Assembly: GCF_900129885.1 (NCBI RefSeq)
Contig: NZ_FQXE01000015.1
Location: forward strand, 63,266-127,265
Direction of reading: 5' to 3'
DNA: 64,000 nt
Source: Pollutimonas bauzanensis
GTDB taxonomy: Bacteria; Pseudomonadota; Gammaproteobacteria; Burkholderiales; Burkholderiaceae_B
Part shown: positions 8,042 to 15,624 of the stretch, in pieces
How the letters are laid out: every line of letters starts with the position of its first letter
Position numbering within the stretch: the first letter of the stretch is position 1
Program-made: the position numbers and the translations under genes
The notes under the pieces: model-generated
What the model saw: only the letters and a program-made list of their open reading frames with translations
The model's database searches: none
What the model was told of the DNA's origin: nothing

Positions 8042-9268
8042 ATGGACTTGCTGATCACGGCCGCGGCGCGCGCGCTCGCGGCGGGTGACCCCCTCGGCGC
8101 GCTGAACCGGATCGCCTTGCGGGACGACGCGCCTGCGCTCGCGCTTCGAGGCATCGCCATGGCGCAGCTCGGCGATCTCGTTCGGGCGAAGGCGCTGGTG
8201 CGGCGCGCGGCGCGTGCTTTCGGCGCCAAAGAGGCCGTGGCCCGCGCGAAATGCGTCCTCGCCGAGGCCGAGATTGCGCTCGCCTCGCGCGACCTGGCCT
8301 GGCCCGCGAAGGCGCTCGACGCGGCGCGGGCTACGCTCGAAGAACACGGCGACCGGGTGAACGCCGCGCATGCGCGGTCTCTCAAAGCCCGGCGCCTTCT
8401 CCTGATCGGCCGCCTCGACGAGGCCGAGCGCGCGCTCGGTGAACTCTGCCCCGCGCCCTTGCCGCCCGCATCGAGGGCCGTCCGCGAGCTGGTCGTCGCG
8501 GGCATCGCAATACGGCGCCTGCAGACGAAGACGGCGCGCGCTGCGCTGGCTCGGGCCCGGCGCGCTGCGCGCCACGCGGGCATTCCCGCGCTGGCGGCGG
8601 AGGTCGAAAGCGCATCCCTCGTCCTGAACACGCCCGCGGCGCGCCTGATTGCGCATGGCGAGCAGCGGCTCATCCTGCTGGAAGAGGTCGAAGCGCTACT
8701 GGCGTCGAAAGCGCTCGTCGTGGACGCCTGCCGCCATGTCGTGCGTGACGCGGGCACGGTGGTTACGCTCGCAAGCCGCCCGGTGTTGTTCGCGCTCGCG
8801 CGCGCGCTGGGCGAAGCGTGGCCCGCGGATGCGCCGAGGGACGCGCTGGTCGCGCGGGCATTCCGGGCCAAGCGCGCCGATGAATCTCATCGCGCGCGCT
8901 TGCGCGTCGAAATCGGGCGGCTACGCAGGGCGCTTCGCACGCTGGCCGGAGTAAGCGCGACCAAGCGAGGGTTCGCGCTGGTGCCGCGCGGCGCCGTCGA
9001 GGTCGTCGTGCTCGCGCGGCCCATCGAAGAAAAACATGCGGCGCTGCTCGCCTTTCTCGCCGACGGCGAGGCGTGGTCGAGCTCCGCCCTGGCTCTGGCG
9101 CTCGGCGCCAGCCAGCGCACCGTTCAGCGGGCGCTCGACGCGCTTGCGGCTGCAGGCAAGGCGCAGTCGTTCGGCCGCGGGCGAGCCCGTCGCTGGACGA
9201 CCCCGCCCGTGCCGGGATTCGCGACGACATTGTTACTCCCTCCTACGCTCTCCCATCGATTAGGATGA
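8042..9268 (+). CDS. TPR-like/winged-helix regulator-like protein, unknown role
   Basis: The 408-aa protein is very rich in Ala, Arg and Leu. Residues about 1-230 are helical repeats resembling TPR hairpins (ALAAGDPLGALNRIAL, GRLDEAERAL, TARAALARARRAARHAG). Residues about 290-325 (HRARLRVEIGRLRRALRTL, then KRGFALVPRG) resemble the recognition helix and wing of an OmpR/SARP-type winged helix. A second helix-turn-helix follows near 340-385 (LALALGASQRTVQRALDALAAAGKA). This suggests a DNA-binding regulator with a protein-interaction domain. The ATG at 8042 is the likely start; an extension to 7976 has no better ribosome site. Its stop lies inside a tandem repeat shared with the next gene. Codon third positions are more GC-rich than in the neighbours, a possible sign of transfer. 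Confidence 0.65.
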   Translation: MDLLITAAARALAAGDPLGALNRIALRDDAPALALRGIAMAQLGDLVRAKALVRRAARAFGAKEAVARAKCVLAEAEIALASRDLAWPAKALDAARATLEEHGDRVNAAHARSLKARRLLLIGRLDEAERALGELCPAPLPPASRAVRELVVAGIAIRRLQTKTARAALARARRAARHAGIPALAAEVESASLVLNTPAARLIAHGEQRLILLEEVEALLASKALVVDACRHVVRDAGTVVTLASRPVLFALARALGEAWPADAPRDALVARAFRAKRADESHRARLRVEIGRLRRALRTLAGVSATKRGFALVPRGAVEVVVLARPIEEKHAALLAFLADGEAWSSSALALALGASQRTVQRALDALAAAGKAQSFGRGRARRWTTPPVPGFATTLLLPPTLSHRLG

Positions 9269-9307
9269 ACTTACTCCCTCCCGCCACCCATCGATCAGGA
9301 CGAGACC
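9233..9307 (+). repeat. Imperfect tandem repeat spanning the 8042/9308 gene junction
   Basis: Copy 1 (9233-9270) and copy 2 (9271-9307) both begin TTACTCCCTCC, share CCCATCGAT and end in an AGGA(T/C)GA-type ribosome site. Copy 1 holds the last codons and the TAG stop of the upstream gene. Copy 2 supplies the Shine-Dalgarno AGGA (9297-9300) of the downstream gene. The units differ by a few substitutions and a 1-bp length change, so the duplication is not recent. Confidence 0.85.
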
Positions 9308-9946
9308 ATGAATAGATCAACAGCCCAAATCCTCCGTGAGTATGGCCCCTTCCCGGGGGTCGACAGCGTGCACGGCGTCACCTTTGACGGCCGGCAAATC
9401 TGGCTCGCTGTCGGAAAACAGCTGAGCGCGCTCGATCCGGAAAGCGGACAGATGCTGCGCTCGATCGATGCCGCCGCCGATGCGGGAACGGCCTTCGACG
9501 GCCGGCATCTGTTTCAGATCGCAGGGGATCGCATCCAGAAGATAGCCCCGGAGAGCGGCCGCGTGCTTGCCACGATCCCGGCGCCGGACGGCGGCAATTC
9601 CGGACTCGCATGGGCCGAAGGAACGCTCTGGGTGGGACAGTATCGGGAGCGGAAGATCCACCAAGTCGATCCTGAAACAGGAGAGATTCTTCGCACTATC
9701 GAATCCGACCGGTTCGTCACCGGCGTCACATGGATAGACGAAGAACTTTGGCACGGCACCTGGGAAGATGACGCGAGCGAGTTGAGGCGAGTCGATCCGC
9801 GAACGGGAGAGGTCCTGGAGATGCTCGAGATGCCGCCCGGAGTGAGCGTATCGGGGCTCGAGTCCGACGGCGGCCATCGCTTCTTCTGCGGGGGCGGCAG
9901 CAGCGGGAAGCTGCGGGCCGTCCGCCGGCCCGGAATCACGCGTTAA
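9308..9946 (+). CDS. Small beta-propeller protein (Vgb/glutamine cyclotransferase-like repeats)
   Basis: This 212-aa protein has four evident propeller repeats about 40 residues apart, each with a D-P-x-(S/T)-G turn: ALDPESGQML (about 41), KIAPESGRVL (79), QVDPETGEIL (119) and RVDPRTGEVL (161). They alternate with W-rich strands such as GTLWVGQY and EELWHGTW. There is no signal peptide, so it should be cytoplasmic. The fold is like that of virginiamycin B lyase, SMP-30 or glutaminyl cyclase proteins, but no catalytic set can be recognised and it is shorter than a full seven-blade propeller. It follows the regulator-like gene by 39 bp and is presumably co-transcribed with it. Confidence 0.75.
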   Translation: MNRSTAQILREYGPFPGVDSVHGVTFDGRQIWLAVGKQLSALDPESGQMLRSIDAAADAGTAFDGRHLFQIAGDRIQKIAPESGRVLATIPAPDGGNSGLAWAEGTLWVGQYRERKIHQVDPETGEILRTIESDRFVTGVTWIDEELWHGTWEDDASELRRVDPRTGEVLEMLEMPPGVSVSGLESDGGHRFFCGGGSSGKLRAVRRPGITR

Positions 9947-10007
9947 TAATGTTCATTGCGCAGGCATGTGCTCGCCTCGGTACGATGGCGAAATGAGCTT
10001 GCGGGAA

Positions 10008-10946
10008 CTAAGGGTTTCCATAGGAAAGCTCCACGGGCCCGGGCAGATGCGTCTGAGCGTAGTCGGCCAGATGCTGGGCAAGGTTGCGCACCAGCACCGG
10101 CAGCGCCTCCAGGTGCTGCGTCACCAGAATATGTTCGCGAATCGCCCACGAATCCGCCAATCCGATATAGCGAATATTCATGCTCTTGACGTAGCGCTCC
10201 ACCGAGGAAATGGGTGCGATGCCTATCCCCACGTTCGCCTCGACCATTCGGCACATGGCCTCGAAGGTGCTCACCTGGACACGGGGACGATACTCGCCTC
10301 CAAGCTGTGTGGCGACGCGCGCCATGAACCGGTTCAGCGCCGATTCCGCGGACAAACCCACGTAGGGCGCCGTCAAGGTATCGGCGAATGTAATCGACGG
10401 GAGCTGCACGAACTCCGATTGCGATGGCAGCACAACGACCAAGCGGTTCCGGCCAAAGGGCCGGGCCCAGAGCGCCCCGGTCGTGACAGGTGTCGAAACG
10501 ACACCGATATCGACTTCATTGGAGGAGACGGCCCGGATCACATCGTCGCTGAGCGCCTCCTGCAGCTCGATCTCGACGTCCTGATGCGCGGCAAGGAAAC
10601 CGCTGAGCGCCTGGGGCAGGAACTCCGTAAGCGAGGTCGTATGAGCCAAAACCTTGACCTGGCCCCTGAGACCGCCGCGGAAGTCGCACATGTCAAAGGC
10701 CAGGTGATCCATCTGCTGTATGACCTGACGCGCGTGGCTGAGCAGGGATCGGCCCGCAGAAGTCAACGTGACGCCCTGCGGCGTCCGATTCAGCAGGCGC
10801 GCCCCGACGGTGGATTCCATATTCTTGATGCGGGTGGACGCGGCGGCCGGAGAAATCGCGCTGCGGCTTGCGCCTTGTGTCAGGCTGCTTACCTCGACAA
10901 TGTGGATAAACAGCTGCAAGTCAAAAATTTCAAGGCGTAGGGCCAT
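10008..10946 (-). CDS. LysR family transcriptional regulator
   Basis: The 312-aa LTTR has an N-terminal winged helix (residues about 3-62: LFIHIVEVSSLTQGASRSAISPAAASTRIKNME) and a periplasmic-binding-like effector domain (about 90-295). The ATG at 10946 was taken; a GTG six codons upstream abuts the previous stop. It lies 18 bp after the amidohydrolase gene on the same strand and so probably shares its transcript. It is likely the regulator of the amidohydrolase and the divergent GST-Bug pair, although LTTRs more often sit divergently from their targets. The effector is unknown. Confidence 0.92.
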   Translation of the reverse strand: MALRLEIFDLQLFIHIVEVSSLTQGASRSAISPAAASTRIKNMESTVGARLLNRTPQGVTLTSAGRSLLSHARQVIQQMDHLAFDMCDFRGGLRGQVKVLAHTTSLTEFLPQALSGFLAAHQDVEIELQEALSDDVIRAVSSNEVDIGVVSTPVTTGALWARPFGRNRLVVVLPSQSEFVQLPSITFADTLTAPYVGLSAESALNRFMARVATQLGGEYRPRVQVSTFEAMCRMVEANVGIGIAPISSVERYVKSMNIRYIGLADSWAIREHILVTQHLEALPVLVRNLAQHLADYAQTHLPGPVELSYGNP

Positions 10947-10964
10947 AGCGCCGCTCGAAGTCAC

Positions 10965-11867
10965 TCATGATTCATCCACACCCTTCAGGCGATAGAGCCG
11001 CCTGGCATTTTCACGGAAAAGCGCCGCCTGTTCGTTCTGGCTGAGGTCGGCAAAACATCGTGCGTAAGCCGCCCATATCTCGTGGTAAGGCTTTACGATT
11101 CCTTCGACGGGATAATTGCTCGCCAGCAGGCAGCGCTCCGGCTGAAAACGCTCGAGGACGAAATCCATCAAGGGTCGGATAGATTCGGACGTCCACGCAG
11201 AGTCGAACATGCCAAATCCCGATATCTTCACAGCGATATTCGGCATCGACGAAAGCGCGATCATGTTCCGCCGCCAAAGAGCATGGCGTTCGGCTTCCTG
11301 CATATACGGCATGCCAACATGCGTGAGGATGAACTGCACATCGGGATGCGCCCGTACCAGATCAACCACGCCCTCGCCCTGCTCAGGGAAGAACTGCAGG
11401 TCAAAACTGAGATCAAAATCCCGTAACAGATGGAAATTCCGCTGCCACACTGGATCGAGCAAAGGGTCATAGGGCAATGGTTCGCCCAGCCTGCGATGCA
11501 AGGCCTGGCGCAGCCCGCGCATGTTGCGATACGCCATGTGGCCTTCGAGCACCTCTCGGGCATCGTGCGCGGCCAGATCCACGTTGGCCACGATAGCCTG
11601 CGGGAAGCCGCAAGCCCCGGGCATGTCGGCCACGCCCTGCAACCAGCGAGTCTCGCGTACATGATCCCGGGGATCGTGTTCGGCCTGGATGTGCACGGCC
11701 GCCAGCAATTCCATGCCGGTGGCGTCCCTGAGAAAGTCTGAAATCAGGTAGTTGCGCCGCAAGGACGAATAGTTGGGCACTACCGATGAACGATCGCCAT
11801 CATTGAGCCAAGGATAGTAATTTTCCTGAAGATCCCATAAATGGAAATGGGCATCGATGATATGCAT
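10965..11867 (-). CDS. Amidohydrolase family metal-dependent hydrolase (lactonase-like)
   Basis: TIM-barrel hydrolase of 300 aa in the amidohydrolase-2 group. It opens with the metal-binding HxH of IIDAHFHLWDL (His7 and His9), and later shows ILTHVGMPY (about residue 195) and the closing SNYPVEG motif, where family members place a catalytic acid (D/N). This subgroup includes 2-pyrone-4,6-dicarboxylate lactonase and fuconolactonase-like enzymes, so lactone or amide ring opening is a reasonable guess. The late motif has Asn (LLASNYPVEG) instead of the commoner Asp, which is worth checking. It is divergent from the GST-Bug pair and followed by LysR. Confidence 0.85.
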   Translation of the reverse strand: MHIIDAHFHLWDLQENYYPWLNDGDRSSVVPNYSSLRRNYLISDFLRDATGMELLAAVHIQAEHDPRDHVRETRWLQGVADMPGACGFPQAIVANVDLAAHDAREVLEGHMAYRNMRGLRQALHRRLGEPLPYDPLLDPVWQRNFHLLRDFDLSFDLQFFPEQGEGVVDLVRAHPDVQFILTHVGMPYMQEAERHALWRRNMIALSSMPNIAVKISGFGMFDSAWTSESIRPLMDFVLERFQPERCLLASNYPVEGIVKPYHEIWAAYARCFADLSQNEQAALFRENARRLYRLKGVDES

Positions 11868-12083
11868 GACGTCCGTAGATTATCGAAGTTGGAGGCCTGT
11901 CATTATCCCGGCTTTTTCATCTTCCCAGCAATCAGCTTTGCCGAAACACGGCATTAAGCGCGGACGAACACGCCTGGCCAGCGTTAAGGCGCCGTTTACG
12001 GGGGATTCAGAAAATACTGATGGCACCGCGACCCCATACGTTGCACTATACATGCTCGAAAAATCGAGAAGCAAGGAGTACGC

Positions 12084-12716
12084 ATGCAGTTGTTCGTAAC
12101 GCCAGCCTCGCCATGGGTGCGCCGCGTTGTCATAAGCATTATCGAGCTTGGCCTCCAGGACAAGGTCACCATGATCCAAACCCGCTGGCCGCACAACTGG
12201 GCTACGCAAACCATTGCGTTCGATCCCGACTTCGCCCGCGCAACGCCCGTCGGCAGGATTCCGGCCCTGAGCGTCAAGGGCGGAATCCGGCTTGCCGACT
12301 CGATGACCATCTGCGAGTACCTGAACGCGGAACACGGGAAATATCGCCTCCTGCCCCGCGAGGGAGCCAAGCGCTGGGCGCTCCTTTCGCGGATATCCAT
12401 CGCCCACGGAATTCTCGAGGCGCAAATCTCGCGCCGCGCTGAACTCCTTCGCACTGTCAACCGCTCAGCTGACTTCATCGAAAAAATGAAAGACCGCGGC
12501 CTGCGCTGCTTCGCGGCGCTGGACGAGGAGGTCGAAGCCTTCGGCGATGACCCGGAGCTTGCACAGATTACCATCGCCGCCGCATGCGGATTTGCCGATT
12601 TCCGTTATGCGCAGGACGACTGGCGCGCCGCCGCTCCCCGCTTGGCGCGCTGGTATGAAACGTTTTCCCAACGACCATCCATGCTATCGACACAGCCCGC
12701 GGAAACCCCGCAATAA
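12084..12716 (+). CDS. Glutathione S-transferase family protein
   Basis: The 210-aa protein has an N-terminal thioredoxin-like domain (1-80: LFVTPASPWVRRVVI, the cis-Pro segment VGRIPAL and the LADSMTICEYLN motif for the gamma-glutamyl group) and an all-helical C-terminal domain (about 90-200). The serine of SPWVRR (about residue 9) takes the usual catalytic position. An AAGGAG site precedes the ATG. It is divergent from the lactonase-like hydrolase (216-bp gap) and lies 38 bp before a Bug receptor gene, pointing to a glutathione-dependent step in breakdown of an imported compound. The substrate is unknown. Confidence 0.9.
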   Translation: MQLFVTPASPWVRRVVISIIELGLQDKVTMIQTRWPHNWATQTIAFDPDFARATPVGRIPALSVKGGIRLADSMTICEYLNAEHGKYRLLPREGAKRWALLSRISIAHGILEAQISRRAELLRTVNRSADFIEKMKDRGLRCFAALDEEVEAFGDDPELAQITIAAACGFADFRYAQDDWRAAAPRLARWYETFSQRPSMLSTQPAETPQ

Positions 12717-12754
12717 AACAGAAGCACGCAACCCCGGACCTAGGATAAATCATA

Positions 12755-13738
12755 ATGAACTCAAAACGGAAATTGCTAGCGGCCATCACTCTGCTTGGCC
12801 TTTCGTGCGCCATCGGCGTGCCAGCCCACGCACAGGACGACTCCTTTCCCAACAAGCCTATACGCATCATCGTGGGGCTCGCTCCCGGCGCCAGCACCGA
12901 TACCGGCGCGCGCCTGCTTGCCCAGTCGCTTTCAGAGCGCACCGGAAAATCCTTCGTCGTCGAAAACAAAGTCGGCGCGGGGAGCACGATCGCCGCCTCT
13001 TTTGTTGCGAAGTCGGCGCCGGATGGTTATACGCTCTTTCTAGGCACCGGCAGCTATGCCACCGGCGCCGTTCTGTATAAAAACCTGAATTTCGACCCGG
13101 ACAATGCGTTCGTGCCTATCACTCAGATCAACCGTTTTCCCCAGGCCATTGCCGTCAGCGCCGGCTCTGATATCAAGGACCTGAAGGATCTGATCAAGCT
13201 CGCCAAGGCGGACCCCGGTCTCATCATGTACGGTTCCACGGGCCATGGCGGCCAGGCCCACCTGACGGGGGAACTGTTCACGCAGTTGACCAGCGCCCAT
13301 ATGACGCACGTGGCCTATCGCGGCGCCGGCCCCGCCATTATGGAGCTCATCAGCGGCCGGATTCCCGTGGTGTTTGCCGACCTCTTCAGCCTGATGCCGC
13401 ATGTGAAGCAAGGCACGGTGCGCGTGCTGGCCGTAACCCGCGGGGAACGCGCACAGATCGCGCCCGACATACCCACGACGAAAGAACAAGGCATCGACGG
13501 CCTGGATGTATCCGCCTGGCTGGGGCTGTTTGCTCCCAAGGGCACGCCCCAGGCAAATATCGACTGGATACAGCAACAAGTGGCTGCAGCGCTGGCTGAC
13601 CCGGAGCTTGCCCGGAAAATGGTGGAGAGCGGCGCGGAAGTGGTCGCGAGCACACCCCAGCAGTTCGCGGACTTTTTCCAGCGCGAGCTTTCGGTCTACC
13701 GCGATGTCGCAACACGCGCCAACATCACCATGGACTAA
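12755..13738 (+). CDS. Bug family (TctC-like) periplasmic receptor
   Basis: The 327-aa secreted receptor has a signal peptide ending at PAHAQ (about 25), then the Bug motif FPNKPIRIIVGLAPGASTD. The YGSTGHGGQAHLTGEL middle motif and SAWLGLFAPKGTP late motif are also typical. The usual PPGG of the first loop is APGA here, a variation in the ligand-contacting loop. It follows the GST gene and ends the plus-strand unit; no TctA/TctB permease is near. It probably senses or captures the substrate of the hydrolase/GST cassette. Confidence 0.93.
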   Translation: MNSKRKLLAAITLLGLSCAIGVPAHAQDDSFPNKPIRIIVGLAPGASTDTGARLLAQSLSERTGKSFVVENKVGAGSTIAASFVAKSAPDGYTLFLGTGSYATGAVLYKNLNFDPDNAFVPITQINRFPQAIAVSAGSDIKDLKDLIKLAKADPGLIMYGSTGHGGQAHLTGELFTQLTSAHMTHVAYRGAGPAIMELISGRIPVVFADLFSLMPHVKQGTVRVLAVTRGERAQIAPDIPTTKEQGIDGLDVSAWLGLFAPKGTPQANIDWIQQQVAAALADPELARKMVESGAEVVASTPQQFADFFQRELSVYRDVATRANITMD

Positions 13739-13765
13739 ACGGCCAAGGCCGCAAGCTCCCTTTGC

Positions 13766-13820
13766 CCGGCCCATGGCCTGAACCGTAGCGGTGGCGCTCG
13801 CGGTTCAGGCCATGGGCCGG
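13766..13820. repeat. Long perfect inverted repeat downstream of Bug gene
   Basis: Twenty-base arms (13766-13785 and 13801-13820), CGGCCCATGGCCTGAACCG and its exact complement with outer C-G pairs, flank a 15-nt loop. It starts 27 bp after the Bug stop. No T-tract follows on either strand, so it is not a textbook terminator. It could stabilise the mRNA end or stop transcription in a Rho-assisted way. Confidence 0.8.
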
Positions 13821-13931
13821 CGCGGCTACCGTGCAATCGATGCACTGCCCGCCATTGAACATCCCGAATTTGTGAGATACACCTCGGCCGGTCGCATGCC
13901 AGCGGCGGCGCAGATCAGGGCCGTCCAAAAA

Positions 13932-13983
13932 TATGGCTTTAATGGCATATGATCTTGACTACATATGTTATTAAAGCCATAAT
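13932..13983 (+). promoter_or_regulatory. Promoter with nested palindromic operator for the XRE gene
   Basis: TTGACT (13955-13960) and CATAAT (13978-13983) with exactly 17-bp spacing make a strong sigma70-like promoter. Around it, TATGGCTTTAAT (13932-13943) and ATTAAAGCCATA (13970-13981) form perfect 12-bp arms, and two CATATG hexamers (13946-13951, 13962-13967) lie inside them symmetrically. The right arm covers the -10 and the inner boxes bracket the -35, the classic layout of an autorepressed XRE/antitoxin gene. Confidence 0.75.
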
Positions 13984-14085
13984 TCACCATGTGGCGCATT
14001 GTTCGAGGGCCTAAGCAGTGCCGCATTGGCGCCGGCCCCCGGGAAATTCCCACATCCACTATCGCTAGAACAAAGGGCTTTCAGC

Positions 14086-14445
14086 ATGGCAAAGAAACTG
14101 GATGGCGTCGTCGCCGCGCATCCTGTCCGCCGCAAACAGAAGGCTGATCCCAAGGACAGGCAAGTGGTAACGCTGAAAGACCTGCGCAAAGCCGCAAAGC
14201 GGACCCAGGAGGACTTGGCTGCCGCGCTGGGCGTCGGCCAGGACACTATCTCGCGCCTGGAAAAGCGCAGCGATATGCTGCTCTCCACATTGCAACACTA
14301 TGTGGAAAGCATCGGCGGCGAGCTGGAGCTTGTGGTCACGTTTTCAAACCGCCCTTCGGCGGTCATCGGCCGCCTTGTCCAGGAAAAGGCTCCGCAAGGA
14401 AAAAGCAGCGCCGCCCCTGGCCGAGGCGATCGGAACCGACACTAG
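14086..14445 (+). CDS. XRE family helix-turn-helix regulator (HigA/antitoxin-like, solitary)
   Basis: DNA-binding protein of 119 aa. The helix-turn-helix spans about residues 28-58 (TLKDLRKAAKRTQEDLAAALGVGQDTISRLEKR), followed by STLQHYVESIGGELELVVTF, a stretch seen in HigA-like antitoxins. No toxin gene of the HigB/RelE or HipA kind is visible upstream or downstream, so it may be a lone regulator or an antitoxin that lost its partner. The promoter at 13932-13983 carries a palindrome it probably binds. It lies 40 bp before nspC and may share a transcript with the polyamine genes. The longer frame to 13999 is less likely. Confidence 0.85.
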   Translation: MAKKLDGVVAAHPVRRKQKADPKDRQVVTLKDLRKAAKRTQEDLAAALGVGQDTISRLEKRSDMLLSTLQHYVESIGGELELVVTFSNRPSAVIGRLVQEKAPQGKSSAAPGRGDRNRH

Positions 14446-14485
14446 CGCGGCAGATGCCGCATTTCACCCCGTACCCTGTCAACAC

Positions 14486-15583
14486 ATGATCCAGACACCC
14501 TATTACCTGATAGACAAAGCTGCCTTGCTGCGCAATCTGCGGATTATCGACTATGTTCGCGAGCGCTCGGGCGCAAAAGTGCTATTGGCCCTGAAGTGCT
14601 TTGCCGCGTGGTCTGTATTCGACCTGATGAACAAGCACATGGACGGCACGACTTCATCATCGCTATATGAAGTCAAGCTGGGCCGCCAAAAATTTGGCGG
14701 TGAAACGCATGCTTATAGCGTTGCCTTTGCAGACCACGAGATCGAAGAAGCGGTGGCTCACTGCGACAAGATCATTTTCAACTCGATCAGCCAGTTCGAG
14801 CGCTTTCAATCGTTTGCCCATGGCAAACCCAAGGGCTTGCGCCTTAATCCAGGGATCAGCTGCGCCAGCTTCGACCTGGCGGATCCGGCGCGCGAATTCA
14901 GCCGCCTGGGCGAAGGCGATCCCGCGCGAATCATGTCCATCATCGACCATCTGGACGGCGTCATGATTCACAACAATTGCGAAAACAACGATTTCGCGAA
15001 TTTCGATGACCTGCTCAGCCAGGCGGAGCAGCGCTATGGACACGTATTGCAGCAATTGAGCTGGGTCAGCCTGGGCGGCGGCATCAGCTTTACCTCGCCA
15101 GGCTATCCCCTGGATGCTTTTTGCGACCGTTTGCGCCGCTTCGCGCAAACCTACGGCGTCCAAGTCTATTTAGAGCCCGGCGAAGCCACTGTGCGCCACA
15201 GCACAACGCTGGAAGTGAGCGTGCTGGACACCGGCTGCAACGGCAAAAACCTGGCGGTGGTGGACAGCTCCACCGAAGCGCATATGTTAGATTTGCTGAT
15301 CTACCGGGAAACAGCCCCAATTGGCGGGCCTGCGGGCGACCATCATTACATGATTTGCGGCAAGACCTGCCTGGCCGGGGATATTTTCGGGGAAGCCCGT
15401 TTTCAGGCTCCCCTGCAAATCGGCGATCGCATCTCGATCGGCGACGCGGGCGGCTACACCATGGTCAAAAAGAACTGGTTCAACGGCATACACATGCCGG
15501 CCATTGCCATCAAAGAGCTCGATGGCAGCATGCGCGTGGTGCGCGAATTTTCTTTTGAGGACTACGTCAGCAGCCTGTCCTGA
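14486..15583 (+). CDS. nspC: Carboxynorspermidine decarboxylase
   Basis: PLP enzyme of 365 aa that decarboxylates carboxy(nor)spermidine to (nor)spermidine, the last step of the alternative spermidine route. The alanine-racemase-fold N-terminus carries the PLP lysine in LLALKCFAAWSVF (Lys37). HNNCENNDF, GGGISFTSPGYP and the C-terminal GKTCLAGD motif, with the active-site Cys, match NspC. The start MIQTPYYLID is the family start; an in-frame extension into the XRE gene is a shadow. It is 41 bp upstream of the synthase gene, the reverse of the order often seen in vibrios. Confidence 0.92.
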   Translation: MIQTPYYLIDKAALLRNLRIIDYVRERSGAKVLLALKCFAAWSVFDLMNKHMDGTTSSSLYEVKLGRQKFGGETHAYSVAFADHEIEEAVAHCDKIIFNSISQFERFQSFAHGKPKGLRLNPGISCASFDLADPAREFSRLGEGDPARIMSIIDHLDGVMIHNNCENNDFANFDDLLSQAEQRYGHVLQQLSWVSLGGGISFTSPGYPLDAFCDRLRRFAQTYGVQVYLEPGEATVRHSTTLEVSVLDTGCNGKNLAVVDSSTEAHMLDLLIYRETAPIGGPAGDHHYMICGKTCLAGDIFGEARFQAPLQIGDRISIGDAGGYTMVKKNWFNGIHMPAIAIKELDGSMRVVREFSFEDYVSSLS

Positions 15584-15624
15584 CACCCGGTTAGTCCATT
15601 TTCCTGTACGAGAGAGGTAGAACA

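Larger units (their letters stand above)
13739..14085. other. Intergenic region with hairpin and palindromic operator
   Basis: The 347-bp gap holds two structures described separately: a long perfect hairpin just after the Bug gene and an AT-rich nested palindrome around a sigma70-type promoter. Between them (13821-13931) I see no gene. The in-frame extension of the next gene back to TTG at 13999 has no ribosome site. Confidence 0.6.

Noticed and set aside
12055-12068. Small hairpin before the GST gene as a terminator
   Set aside because: Only a 5-bp stem, placed just before the ribosome site; no termination signal.
14300-14485. N-terminal extension of nspC into the XRE gene
   Set aside because: The open frame continues, but it runs through the XRE coding sequence in another frame; MIQTPYYLID at 14486 is the family start.
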